NCBI GenBank assembly: GCA_022572825.1
Contig: JACZVE010000216.1
Location: forward strand, 1-5,902
Source of the DNA: SAR324 cluster bacterium
GTDB lineage: Bacteria > SAR324 > JACQKK01
Reading direction: 5' to 3'
Length of the DNA: 5,902 bases
In this document: positions 1-5,902 of the stretch, one piece after another
How the letters are laid out: every line of letters starts with the position of its first letter
Numbering within the stretch: the first letter of the stretch is position 1
The notes under the pieces: model-generated
The model's input: the letters and a program-made list of their open reading frames with translations, nothing else
Database searches by the model: none
What the model was told of the DNA's origin: nothing
Position numbers and translations under genes: made by a program

Positions 1-88
1 GGCAGGAAGCACGGCGTTGACGACCGCCGCCTGCAGGCGGATGCAGACCCGACCCGGGCACGCGTTGCTCCCTCTGGTGTTGTGACTC

Positions 89-140
89 AGAAATTCATTC
101 GATAATTAATCGTGGCGACTGTCAGGCGAGCAGAATTTCT
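89..140. repeat. AT-rich 8-bp inverted repeat with inner dyad
   Basis: AGAAATTC (89-96) and its exact complement GAATTTCT (133-140) are separated by 36 bp. Inside lies a small near-palindrome, CGAT-AATTA-ATCG (100-112). This is the only AT-rich patch in the first 160 bp, so it could be an operator or promoter region, but no gene with a clear start follows it in either direction. An 8-bp match at this spacing may be chance. Confidence 0.2.
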
Positions 141-159
141 CTAAGGTGCTGATATTTTC

Positions 160-369
160 CGGTAAAACCTCACCCCCCCGGCCCGCTCTTCACAAATGGA
201 GAGGAGGAGCTACCGATGGGCGTTCCCGGGCTATGCCGGCACCTTCGCCCCTCTCCTGTGGTAAGAACACCGCGGAGAGGGCTTCCAAATAATAAGGGGT
301 GTAAGGCTATCCTGTCTTCTGAGGCTGTACTGCCCCTTTTAAGTGCGGAGGCGGGGTGAGGTTTTAGCG
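160..369. repeat. MITE-like or dispersed non-coding repeat
   Basis: A 14-bp perfect inverted repeat bounds the block: TAAAACCTCACCCC at 163-176 and its complement at 353-366. It extends to 16 of 17 matches at 160-176 and 353-369. Inside are further stems: CCCTCTCC/GGAGAGGG (249-256 with 274-281) and AAGGGG/CCCCTT (294-299 with 333-338). The left part, C-rich then alternating GGAGAGG-type runs, resembles the C-rich, GAGAGG-containing intergenic repeats common in proteobacterial genomes; this is from memory, not a search. No transposase and no clear target-site duplication are visible. A minus-strand 69-codon open frame spans most of it but looks spurious, being low-complexity and running into the terminal repeat. 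A structured RNA is an alternative. Confidence 0.45.
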
Positions 370-523
370 AGACCATCATGGCCCATCACGTCGCCCCAAA
401 TTTTCCAGGAACTTCTGAGTCAGGACACTGGGTGCGATTCTTACCGATCGCCGGTGACAAATGGCGCTATGGAAGCCTTGCACGCCTTTGCAACGGACCC
501 TCGACCAGCCGCCCCGGCTGCCC

Positions 524-1891
524 TCAAGCGCACATCAGAGTGACCAGCTCCGCGACGTCCGCGATCTCCTCCAGACGCTCCACGCGTTCGATCAACGCTT
601 CCCCGACGCCGCGGTCGAGGGGCCGCGGGCCGTAGCCCCAACAGCGGCGGAACTTGTCCAGATGCCGGGCCAGGCCGAGCGGCGCCTGTGGATGCCCCAG
701 AATGTGCTCCAGCTCGATCTCATGGCTGCGGCCGCCGCGCAGGCGCACCGTCACGTGCTGCGGGGTGATCGCCCGCTCGTCCGCATGCGGGACGGCGAGC
801 ACCTCCACCCGCCCGGCCAGCTCGTGCACGCGGGCGTCGGTCAGCTGCCGCGGCGCGAAGTGGGGCACGTCCACGGTGCCGTGAATGAGCGCCGTGGCCG
901 CGACGAAAGGCAGGCACAGCCGCGCATAGCTGGGCGCGGGGTCGGGGACGTCCGGCCGGCCCACCAGCCGCCAAGCCAGCGGTGGCACGCGCACCGTCAC
1001 GGCCTCGACGTCGTCGGCGGCGAAGCCATGGCGCGCCATGAGCTGCACGATGCCGTCGACGGCGCCGTGGGTCAGTCGCCCGCTGGGGAAGGGCTTGTGG
1101 GAGAGCTGCGTCACCTGCCATTCCGTTCCCAGGCGCGGAAGGGCTTCCATCAGGTCGTACTGGCCGGCCTCGAACAGGGGGAAGTATCCGTAGGGGCCGA
1201 TCAGCACGTCCCGCGGGGCGGGAATGCCCTGCCTTGCCAGCTCAGCCGCGCAGAGCGCTGCCCGGGCATTGAAGCCCATTTGCATGGCCAGCAGGGGTGA
1301 GCCTTCCGCATGGGGCTGCAGGGTGCCGCTGATCTGGCCGTACACGTGGCCCAGGGCGTTTCGCAAACCCTCCTCGTCCAGCCCGGCCAGCCTGCACACG
1401 GCGGCGGTGGCTCCGAAGGCGCCGGCAGTGGCCGGCCGGAAGAAGCGGATCGGCCCCGTGGCCGCCCGGCCGAGGGTCGTCGCAATGTCCACGCCCACGA
1501 CCAGCGCCACGAGGAACTCCGCTCCCCCCACCCCGCCGCGTCGCTCCGCGGCGGCCAGGGAGGCGGGCAAAACGGTCGCCATGGGGTGTACCACGGCGCC
1601 CTCGTGGACGCAGTCGAACTCCAGGCAATGGGTGAAGTAGGCATTGACGAGGGCCGCGCTGACGGCCGGCAGCTTTTCCCCTCCCACCCACACGGTGGAC
1701 TCCTCCCCCGCGCCCCAGCGGTCGGCGCCCGCCAGCACCTGCCGCGCCCAGGGGGCCGCGCTGCCCGCCACCGCCACGCCGAGGGAATCGAGCAGGAACG
1801 TTTTGGCCGCCCGCACGGCTTCGGCGGGCAGGTCAGCGAACGACGTGCGCGCCGCGTGCCGTGCCAGGGCATCGAGCGGGTTTTCGGTCAA
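524..1891 (-). CDS. MmgE/PrpD family protein
   Basis: The 455-residue product matches the MmgE/PrpD family in length and in its conserved blocks. Members include 2-methylcitrate dehydratase, cis-aconitate decarboxylase and iminodisuccinate epimerase, so the reaction usually removes or adds water, or changes a carboxylate centre, on a small di- or tricarboxylate in the cytoplasm. Visible blocks are the helical N-terminus with DSLGVAVAGS (35-44), the active-site region with E91, D93, H96 and H102 followed by HPMATVLPASLAAAE, the RPATAGAFGATAA stretch (152-164), and KPFPSGRLTHGAVDG (266-280) at the domain boundary. The start is TTG at 1891, supported by GGAG eight bases upstream; a nearby ATG is out of frame. 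No prpB, prpC or acn-like neighbours occur, so a methylcitrate role is not supported and the substrate is unknown. It is divergent from lysS and likely monocistronic within the window. Confidence 0.88.
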   Translation of the reverse strand: MTENPLDALARHAARTSFADLPAEAVRAAKTFLLDSLGVAVAGSAAPWARQVLAGADRWGAGEESTVWVGGEKLPAVSAALVNAYFTHCLEFDCVHEGAVVHPMATVLPASLAAAERRGGVGGAEFLVALVVGVDIATTLGRAATGPIRFFRPATAGAFGATAAVCRLAGLDEEGLRNALGHVYGQISGTLQPHAEGSPLLAMQMGFNARAALCAAELARQGIPAPRDVLIGPYGYFPLFEAGQYDLMEALPRLGTEWQVTQLSHKPFPSGRLTHGAVDGIVQLMARHGFAADDVEAVTVRVPPLAWRLVGRPDVPDPAPSYARLCLPFVAATALIHGTVDVPHFAPRQLTDARVHELAGRVEVLAVPHADERAITPQHVTVRLRGGRSHEIELEHILGHPQAPLGLARHLDKFRRCWGYGPRPLDRGVGEALIERVERLEEIADVAELVTLMCA

Positions 1892-1899
1892 TGTAAGCG

Positions 1900-1903
1900 C
1901 TCC
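1900..1903 (-). promoter_or_regulatory. Ribosome binding site fixing a TTG start
   Basis: On the minus strand GGAG lies 8 nt before the TTG at 1891. It decides the start of the MmgE/PrpD gene, because no in-frame ATG or GTG is near and the conserved N-terminal helix begins immediately after. Confidence 0.5.
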
Positions 1904-1912
1904 GCATTATTT

Positions 1913-1948
1913 CAATTGCCGAAATTACCACAGTTGCCGCAATTGCCG
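1913..1948. repeat. Four 9-bp tandem units in the divergent intergenic region
   Basis: Four contiguous 9-mers fill 36 bp: CAATTGCCG (1913), AAATTACCA (1922), CAGTTGCCG (1931) and CAATTGCCG (1940). The first and last are identical, the third has one change, and the second is more degenerate. They lie between the two divergent TTG starts, where promoters or operators for both genes must be. They could be iterated protein-binding sites or a slipped-strand variable repeat. Confidence 0.55.
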
Positions 1949-2030
1949 ATGGGTGCGGCCGCATCGTGCCGGGTGCGCCGGCGTTGCCTTTGCCCAGCCG
2001 CAGTGTAATTGGTAGGGCACTGTAAATTGT

Positions 2031-3575
2031 TTGGCGGCACATCATCAACCCGAATCGTTAATCCGTCACTTGGCCCACAAGGGAGACCATAGCGACGCGC
2101 GCCGCATCCGGCTGGAGAAGCTGGAACGGCTGCGCGAGATGGGGATCAACCCCTATCCGTATCGCTTTCGGCCCTCTCACCGCGCCGGCGAGCTGATCGC
2201 GCAGGGCGAAGCGTTGCTGGCAAGCGGGGAGCGGGTGGCGGTGGCGGGCCGGCTGGTGGCCCTGCGCGACATGGGCAAGGCCGCTTTCGCCCACATCAAG
2301 GACGATCACCGGCGGCTGCAAATCTACCTGCGCAAGGATGCCATGGGCGATGAGGCCTTCGCCGTGTTCCAGCTTTGCGACCTGGGGGATTACGTGGGGC
2401 TCCACGGGCCCCTGATGCGCACACGCACCGGCGAGCTGACGCTGCGGGCCGAGCGCTTCGAGCTGCTGGCCAAAGCGATCCGCCCCTTGCCCGTGCCCAA
2501 GGTGGAGGTGCGCGGCGGAGAGCAGGTGGTGCACGACGAGGTGCGGGACGTGGAGTTCCGCTACCGGCAACGCTATGCGGACCTGGCCCTCAACGATGAC
2601 GTGGCGCGCGTGTTCCGCCAGCGTTCGCTGATCGTGCAGACCCTCCGCGAATACCTGCTGGAACAGGGCTACCTGGAGGTGGAAACGCCGGTGTTGCAGC
2701 CGATTTACGGCGGCGCGGCGGCCACGCCGTTTACCACGCACCACAAGGCGCTGGACATCCCCCTTTACCTGCGCATCGCCACGGAGCTCTACCTGAAGCG
2801 GCTGGTGGTGGGCGGCTTCGACCGGGTGTTCGAGATCGGCAAGGATTTCCGCAACGAGGGCATCGACCGCTCCCACAATCCGGAGTTCACGATGGTGGAG
2901 TTCTATGAGGCCTACGCGGATTATCACGACATGATGGAGCACTTCGAAGCCATCTACGAGCGCTGCGCGCTGGCCGTGCACGGCAGCACCCGGTTTACCT
3001 ATCAGGGGCAGAGCCTTGACGTGAGGCGGCCCTGGCAGCGCATCACCTTCCTGCAGGCCCTGGGCGAGCTGGCCGGCATCGACTTCGCCGCGCTCTCCGA
3101 CGAGGCGGTAAGCCAACACCTGGAGCGCAACGGCATCGAGCTGGAGGGCGGCTACAACAGGGGCATGGCGCTGGCGGCGCTGTTCGAGGCGCTGTGCGAA
3201 TCCCGCTTGATCCAGCCCACCTTCATCGTTGACTTTCCCAAGGAGACCACCGCGCTGTGCAAGCAGCACCGCAGCGACCCCGATCTAGTGGAGCGCTTCG
3301 AGCCTTATATCGCCGGGTGGGAGCTGGGCAACGCGTACAGCGAGCTCAACGATCCGCTGGTGCAAAACGCGCTGTTCGAGGAGCAGGAGGCGCGCCGCCA
3401 CGGCGGACATCTGGAAACCCATCCCTACGATGCGGATTTCATCCGTGCCATGGAATACGGCATGCCGCCCATGGGCGGGATCGGACTGGGTGTGGACCGC
3501 ATGGTGATGCTGCTTCTCGATCAGCCCAACATCCGCGACGTGCTGCTCTTTCCCACCCTGCGGCCGGAATCGTGA
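2031..3575 (+). CDS. lysS: Lysyl-tRNA synthetase, class II
   Basis: The product charges tRNA-Lys with lysine in the cytoplasm, consuming ATP. Its 514 residues match the family's usual length. An N-terminal basic helix (about 22-38, RRIRLEKLERLREMG) leads to an OB-fold anticodon-binding domain (about 65-145). The catalytic core follows: motif 1 around YLEVETPVLQPIYGGAAATPF (214-234), motif 2 FEIGKDFRNEG to HNPEFT (267-287), and motif 3 MPPMGGIGLGVDRMVML (478-494). The start is taken as TTG at 2031. An in-frame stop sits at 2013-2015, the only upstream alternative codons are not starts, and the first in-frame ATG (about 2139) would cut into the basic helix. The ribosome site is weak (AGGG, about 12 nt upstream). 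A second in-frame TTG at 2070 is possible but has no ribosome site. No prfB partner is upstream. The GINPYPYRF opening recalls a subgroup I associate with non-gammaproteobacterial LysS; that is from memory only. Confidence 0.95.
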   Translation: MAAHHQPESLIRHLAHKGDHSDARRIRLEKLERLREMGINPYPYRFRPSHRAGELIAQGEALLASGERVAVAGRLVALRDMGKAAFAHIKDDHRRLQIYLRKDAMGDEAFAVFQLCDLGDYVGLHGPLMRTRTGELTLRAERFELLAKAIRPLPVPKVEVRGGEQVVHDEVRDVEFRYRQRYADLALNDDVARVFRQRSLIVQTLREYLLEQGYLEVETPVLQPIYGGAAATPFTTHHKALDIPLYLRIATELYLKRLVVGGFDRVFEIGKDFRNEGIDRSHNPEFTMVEFYEAYADYHDMMEHFEAIYERCALAVHGSTRFTYQGQSLDVRRPWQRITFLQALGELAGIDFAALSDEAVSQHLERNGIELEGGYNRGMALAALFEALCESRLIQPTFIVDFPKETTALCKQHRSDPDLVERFEPYIAGWELGNAYSELNDPLVQNALFEEQEARRHGGHLETHPYDADFIRAMEYGMPPMGGIGLGVDRMVMLLLDQPNIRDVLLFPTLRPES

Positions 3576-3654
3576 CGGCACAGGCCGGAGCGGGATCGCC
3601 AGCGCGGCATTCTGTAACGAGGCGAAATAATTTTATTCTCCTATACTCTGTCAA

Positions 3655-3683
3655 TTGAGATAAATACAATTTAAATTTAATAT
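3655..3683 (+). promoter_or_regulatory. Candidate sigma-70-type promoter
   Basis: TTGAGA (3655-3660, 5 of 6 to the -35 consensus) and TAATAT (3678-3683, 4 of 6 to the -10 consensus) are separated by exactly 17 bp in the most AT-rich stretch of the window. Transcription would start near 3690, giving a leader of about 40 nt before the ATG at 3731. This is the best promoter match I see. It implies that the small exported protein is transcribed on its own rather than with lysS. A TATACT at 3642-3647 has no matching -35. Confidence 0.55.
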
Positions 3684-3712
3684 TCAGTAATGGTCCTTAA
3701 GATGAATCCAAC

Positions 3713-3731
3713 TGAGTCCAGGGAGGACTCA
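3713..3731 (+). promoter_or_regulatory. Stem-loop containing the ribosome binding site and start
   Basis: TGAGTCC (3713-3719) pairs perfectly over 7 bp with GGACTCA (3725-3731) across a 5-nt AGGGA loop. The ribosome binding site AGGGAGG straddles the loop and the 3' arm, and the last paired base is the A of the ATG. If folded, the hairpin would partly hide the initiation region, so translation could depend on temperature, a protein or an RNA. It may also be coincidental. Confidence 0.45.
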
Positions 3732-4258
3732 TGGGACCAGCAAACTGGAGGGGTGTTATTCTGGCGTGCCTGCTGACGGCAATGATTCTCACCGTTTGCA
3801 GTGACGAAGAGCCCGCAGTCAGCCCCGTCCCCGATACCCCCACCGATACATTCACCATCGATGGGGTCACCTACACGGAAACAGCTTCATCTTCTTCGCC
3901 AAGCGGCTTCGACCCGTGGATTGGCGGAGTATTCCAAACGGAGATTGCAAGGAGCGGCCTGTTCATGCTCGAGGGGTGGAACGAAGCGAGCTTGGATTAC
4001 GATACAAGCTTCGACGTTCGTGTGCAGGGATCTGGCGTGGGGACATTCACGGGCACCGCGATCAGCGCGAGTTACATTACGCCGACGTTCACTTGCGTCA
4101 ACGGTACCGGTGGGACCCTCACTATCGACACCTACGGGCCGGTAGGCGGCCGGATCACGGGCACGTTTTCCGGCATCACCGGTTTTTTTGACCCGTCAGG
4201 AACCTGTCCGGATTCCGTTTCGGGCAGCTTTGACGTCACGCGGGAGCCTGATAATTAA
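3731..4258 (+). CDS. Small exported protein, possible lipoprotein
   Basis: I do not recognise a named family. The 175-residue product begins with a short N-region (R7), a hydrophobic run (about 9-22) and then Cys23 followed by SDEEP. This is the layout of a lipoprotein signal, but the lipobox LTVC has Val at -1 where Gly, Ala or Ser is usual, so lipidation is uncertain. A proline- and threonine-rich linker (29-40) precedes a beta-rich domain with Gly/Thr/Ser strands such as GVGTFTGTA, TLTIDTYGPVGG and ITGTFSG. Two cysteines (122 and 159) could form a disulfide. The strand pattern ending SGSFDVTR resembles small beta-sandwich lipoproteins of Geobacter-like bacteria, from memory. The ATG has a strong GGGAGG site, set in a hairpin. 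Codon use differs from neighbours: about 37 of its first 60 codons end in G or C, against 26 of 30 sampled in lysS. Together with the AT-rich spacer this hints at transfer or relaxed selection. Confidence 0.75.
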   Translation: MGPANWRGVILACLLTAMILTVCSDEEPAVSPVPDTPTDTFTIDGVTYTETASSSSPSGFDPWIGGVFQTEIARSGLFMLEGWNEASLDYDTSFDVRVQGSGVGTFTGTAISASYITPTFTCVNGTGGTLTIDTYGPVGGRITGTFSGITGFFDPSGTCPDSVSGSFDVTREPDN

Positions 4259-4553
4259 ATCCCGCTTCTCCGACGCTACGCCCCCCCGCGTTGCAAAGGC
4301 GCTCCGCCCTTCCACAGATCGGGGAAGGTGGACGCATTCATGCTACGTCCCTTCTTCTTTGTGCCGCTGCCCTCCATGGCGATAGTCGATCCCGTTTTCC
4401 CCCCGGCTCGATTCGAGCGGAGACAGCCAGGGCAAAGCTGCTGAAGTTGCGCCCGTGTGTGAACGCGGCTACCGCCTTTGTGCTCGAAATTGGAAACAAT
4501 GGTAAGCTGCACGTGAGCACAGACATCCACCGCCGCACGGGTAAGGCAAAACC
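4259..4553. other. Spacer without a convincing gene
   Basis: This 295-bp stretch has no gene I can support. A plus-strand frame starting with TTG at 4291 runs to 4569, overlapping the next gene by 16 bp. It has no ribosome binding site and no recognisable domain. A CCTTCC/GGAAGG dyad (4308-4313 with 4323-4328) lacks a T-tract, so it is not a clear terminator. A compact dyad GCTCGATTCGAGC (4406-4418) could be an operator. I see no good promoter for the downstream gene. Confidence 0.4.
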
Positions 4554-5099
<546 letters not shown>

Positions 5100-5106
5100 T
5101 ACGTGC

Positions 5107-5352
5107 TCAGGCAGTCTCGCCCGGCGGCTCGCGAAAGTAACGCAGCAGCCCCTGGGCAAAGTTGCAGAACGTGGTATCCTCGCCGCCGCGCAGGAAGGAT
5201 TCCGGCAGTTCCTCAAGTATCACCTGCACCTCGAACTGCTCGGCCAATTGATCCAGCAGATCGAACACGTCAATGGAATCCAGCCCGAGATCGTCGAAGA
5301 CGCGGGTATCGTCCCCGATTTTTTCCGGCGGCACCTCCAGCACCACCGCCAT
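5107..5352 (-). CDS. Acyl carrier protein, N-terminus uncertain
   Basis: This is a small phosphopantetheine carrier protein. The motif LGLDSIDVFDLL is the ACP signature, and Ser26 is the expected 4'-phosphopantetheine attachment site. The carrier would hold acyl chains as thioesters for fatty acid or polyketide-type synthesis in the cytoplasm. The C-terminal half, with EELPESF and a final helix, fits helices III-IV. With the ATG at 5352 the protein has 81 residues. The serine is at position 26 rather than about 36-37, so half of helix I is missing. That ATG has no ribosome binding site (the 20 bases upstream are GC-rich with no GGAG or AGGA). The frame remains open for at least 65 codons upstream without ATG, GTG or TTG. 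No synthase, ketosynthase or transferase is adjacent, so it is probably a specialised ACP rather than AcpP, but its partner is not visible. Confidence 0.8.
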   Translation of the reverse strand: MAVVLEVPPEKIGDDTRVFDDLGLDSIDVFDLLDQLAEQFEVQVILEELPESFLRGGEDTTFCNFAQGLLRYFREPPGETA

Positions 5353-5469
5353 GGCCGCGCGGAGCGCCAGCCCCTCCGGGTGCCGCGGATCCAGCGCGAG
5401 CAGCCCGTCAAGGGCGCGGCCGGCCTCCGAACGCGTGGCCCTGGAGTCGCGAGCCCGAGCCCATGCCAG
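5353..5469 (-). other. In-frame TPR-like stretch upstream of the carrier protein
   Basis: Read on the minus strand in the carrier protein's frame, this segment encodes about 39 residues ending LDGLLALDPRHPEGLAL-RAA just before the annotated Met. Aligned to the 34-residue TPR consensus it places Ala at 20, Leu at 24 and 27 and Pro at 32, with small or aromatic residues near 4-8. Third positions are mostly G or C until about 5465 and then stop looking coding. It may be the remnant of a TPR protein fused to the carrier, or the true upstream part of a longer gene cut by a junction. There is no start codon in it, and antisense coincidence remains possible. Confidence 0.3.
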
Positions 5470-5902
5470 GAAAAAGCAGAGTGGGCGGCTCGAAAGAAGG
5501 AGAAGAGGAAGCCCTGGAACAGGGGTTCGACGACGATGAGGAAGACACCGCGGGCGCGGAAGGCCCGGCCGAGGCGGAATCCCAGGCCGAGGGGGAGGGG
5601 ATACGCTGGAGCCTGGACGGGTTCGTGCGGCTGGACGCCTCCTACAATTTCGCTCACGACGCTCCCGAGGAGGGCCAAACCGACTACCGCGGTCTTTCGA
5701 AATTGCGGACCGCGCTCCAGCTCGAACTCTCGGTGGAACCCGGGCGCGACTGGCTGTTGTTCGTGAGCGGGCAGATTAATCGCGATTTCGCCTACCAACT
5801 CCACGACCGGGAGTATACGCCCGAAGTGCTGGACGGCTACGAGCAGGAAACCGAATTCCGGGAGGTCTACCTGCGCGGCTCATTCCAGGAAAATTTCGAT
5901 TT
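5463..5902 (+). CDS. DUF1302-like outer-membrane protein, 5' part
   Basis: The gene runs off the right edge; 146 codons and two bases are visible. After an acidic low-complexity opening (GEEEALEQGFDDDEED, about 13-28, then an Ala/Glu/Gly linker) the sequence turns into alternating-residue strands: RWSLDGFVRLDASYNFAH (48-65), LRTALQLELSVE (81-92), WLLFVSGQINRDFAYQL (97-113) and EFREVYLRGSFQE (131-143). The order GFVRLDASYNFAHDAPEEGQ, then TDYRGLSKLR, then YTPEVLDGYEQE matches what I recall of DUF1302 proteins, putative outer-membrane beta-barrels of unknown cargo often near DUF1329 genes. Such proteins carry a signal peptide, but none is present here in any plus frame, and the ATG at 5463 has no ribosome binding site. 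The true start may therefore be lost or displaced. Confidence 0.65.
   Translation, partial: MPGKSRVGGSKEGEEEALEQGFDDDEEDTAGAEGPAEAESQAEGEGIRWSLDGFVRLDASYNFAHDAPEEGQTDYRGLSKLRTALQLELSVEPGRDWLLFVSGQINRDFAYQLHDREYTPEVLDGYEQETEFREVYLRGSFQENFD

Larger units (their letters stand above)
1..523. other. Gene-free left flank
   Basis: No convincing gene lies in this stretch. Positions 1-105 are GC-rich and open in several frames. One plus frame stays open from base 1 to a TAA at 103-105 and could be the last 34 codons of a gene entering from the left, but a second plus frame and a minus frame look equally codon-like, so I make no call. Positions 86-160 are AT-rich and contain an 8-bp inverted repeat. 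Positions 160-369 are a repeat-bounded block listed separately. Positions 370-523 show no feature apart from a short hairpin just past the MmgE/PrpD stop codon. Short open frames here have no ribosome binding site and no family resemblance. Confidence 0.5.

Noticed and set aside
163..366. Retron-like ncRNA bounded by complementary ends
   Set aside because: The terminal complementarity and size would fit, but there is no reverse transcriptase gene in the window and no recognisable msr/msd features.
170..379. 69-codon minus-strand open frame within the repeat block
   Set aside because: It lies almost wholly inside the inverted-repeat element, has low-complexity Ser/Pro/Gly composition, lacks a ribosome site and matches no family I know.
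506..520. Hairpin CAGCCG-CCC-CGGCTG just past the MmgE/PrpD stop as a terminator
   Set aside because: The stem is only 6 bp and no T-tract follows it on the minus strand.
1906..1911. AATAAT as a -10 box for the MmgE/PrpD gene
   Set aside because: Transcription would start at or after the ribosome binding site, and there is no suitable -35 hexamer at 16-18 bp.
2058..3269. Long minus-strand open frame antisense to lysS
   Set aside because: It is the shadow of a GC-rich gene; the plus frame encodes all class II LysRS motifs and the antisense product resembles nothing.
4308..4328. CCTTCC/GGAAGG dyad as a terminator of the exported-protein gene
   Set aside because: The stem is 6 bp with a 9-nt loop and no T-tract follows.
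5220..5804. 194-codon minus-strand and 172-codon plus-strand open frames across the carrier/DUF1302 region
   Set aside because: Both are out of frame with the two recognisable proteins, are rich in Arg/Pro/Trp and show no family signature.

Overview
The window is GC-rich bacterial DNA. Most genes have third codon positions dominated by G and C. The gene set (class II lysyl-tRNA synthetase, MmgE/PrpD protein, TlpA-type periplasmic thiol-disulfide protein, stand-alone acyl carrier protein, DUF1302-like outer-membrane protein) suggests a Gram-negative organism, most likely a proteobacterium. I cannot place it more narrowly. The genes look chromosomal. I found no phage, transposase, CRISPR, tRNA or rRNA gene.

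Layout. Positions 1-523 hold no convincing gene. They contain a roughly 210-bp block bounded by a perfect 14-bp inverted repeat, resembling a MITE or a dispersed non-coding repeat. Next, on the minus strand, is a complete MmgE/PrpD-family gene (524-1891). It is divergent from lysS (2031-3575, plus). Both appear to start with TTG, and the 139 bp between them carry four 9-bp tandem units. An AT-rich spacer with a good sigma-70-like promoter follows. It leads to a small exported, possibly lipidated, protein of unknown function (3731-4258), whose ribosome binding site sits inside a 7-bp stem-loop. After a 295-bp spacer without a convincing gene comes a TlpA/ResA-like protein (4554-5099). It converges, with a 7-nt gap, on a small acyl carrier protein gene (5107-5352, minus). 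The right edge is the 5' part of a DUF1302-like beta-barrel gene (5463 onward, plus).

The genes do not form one obvious pathway. They are mostly single-gene units in alternating orientation. The oddest spot is 5353-5480, where the acyl carrier protein and the DUF1302-like gene face head to head. Neither has a ribosome binding site. One lacks the first half of helix I and the other lacks a signal peptide. The minus frame upstream of the acyl carrier protein is open and reads like a TPR repeat. That looks like a deletion, fusion or assembly junction. I did not find a clear new biological system. The best leads are this junction, the inverted-repeat element, and the structured leader of the small exported protein.
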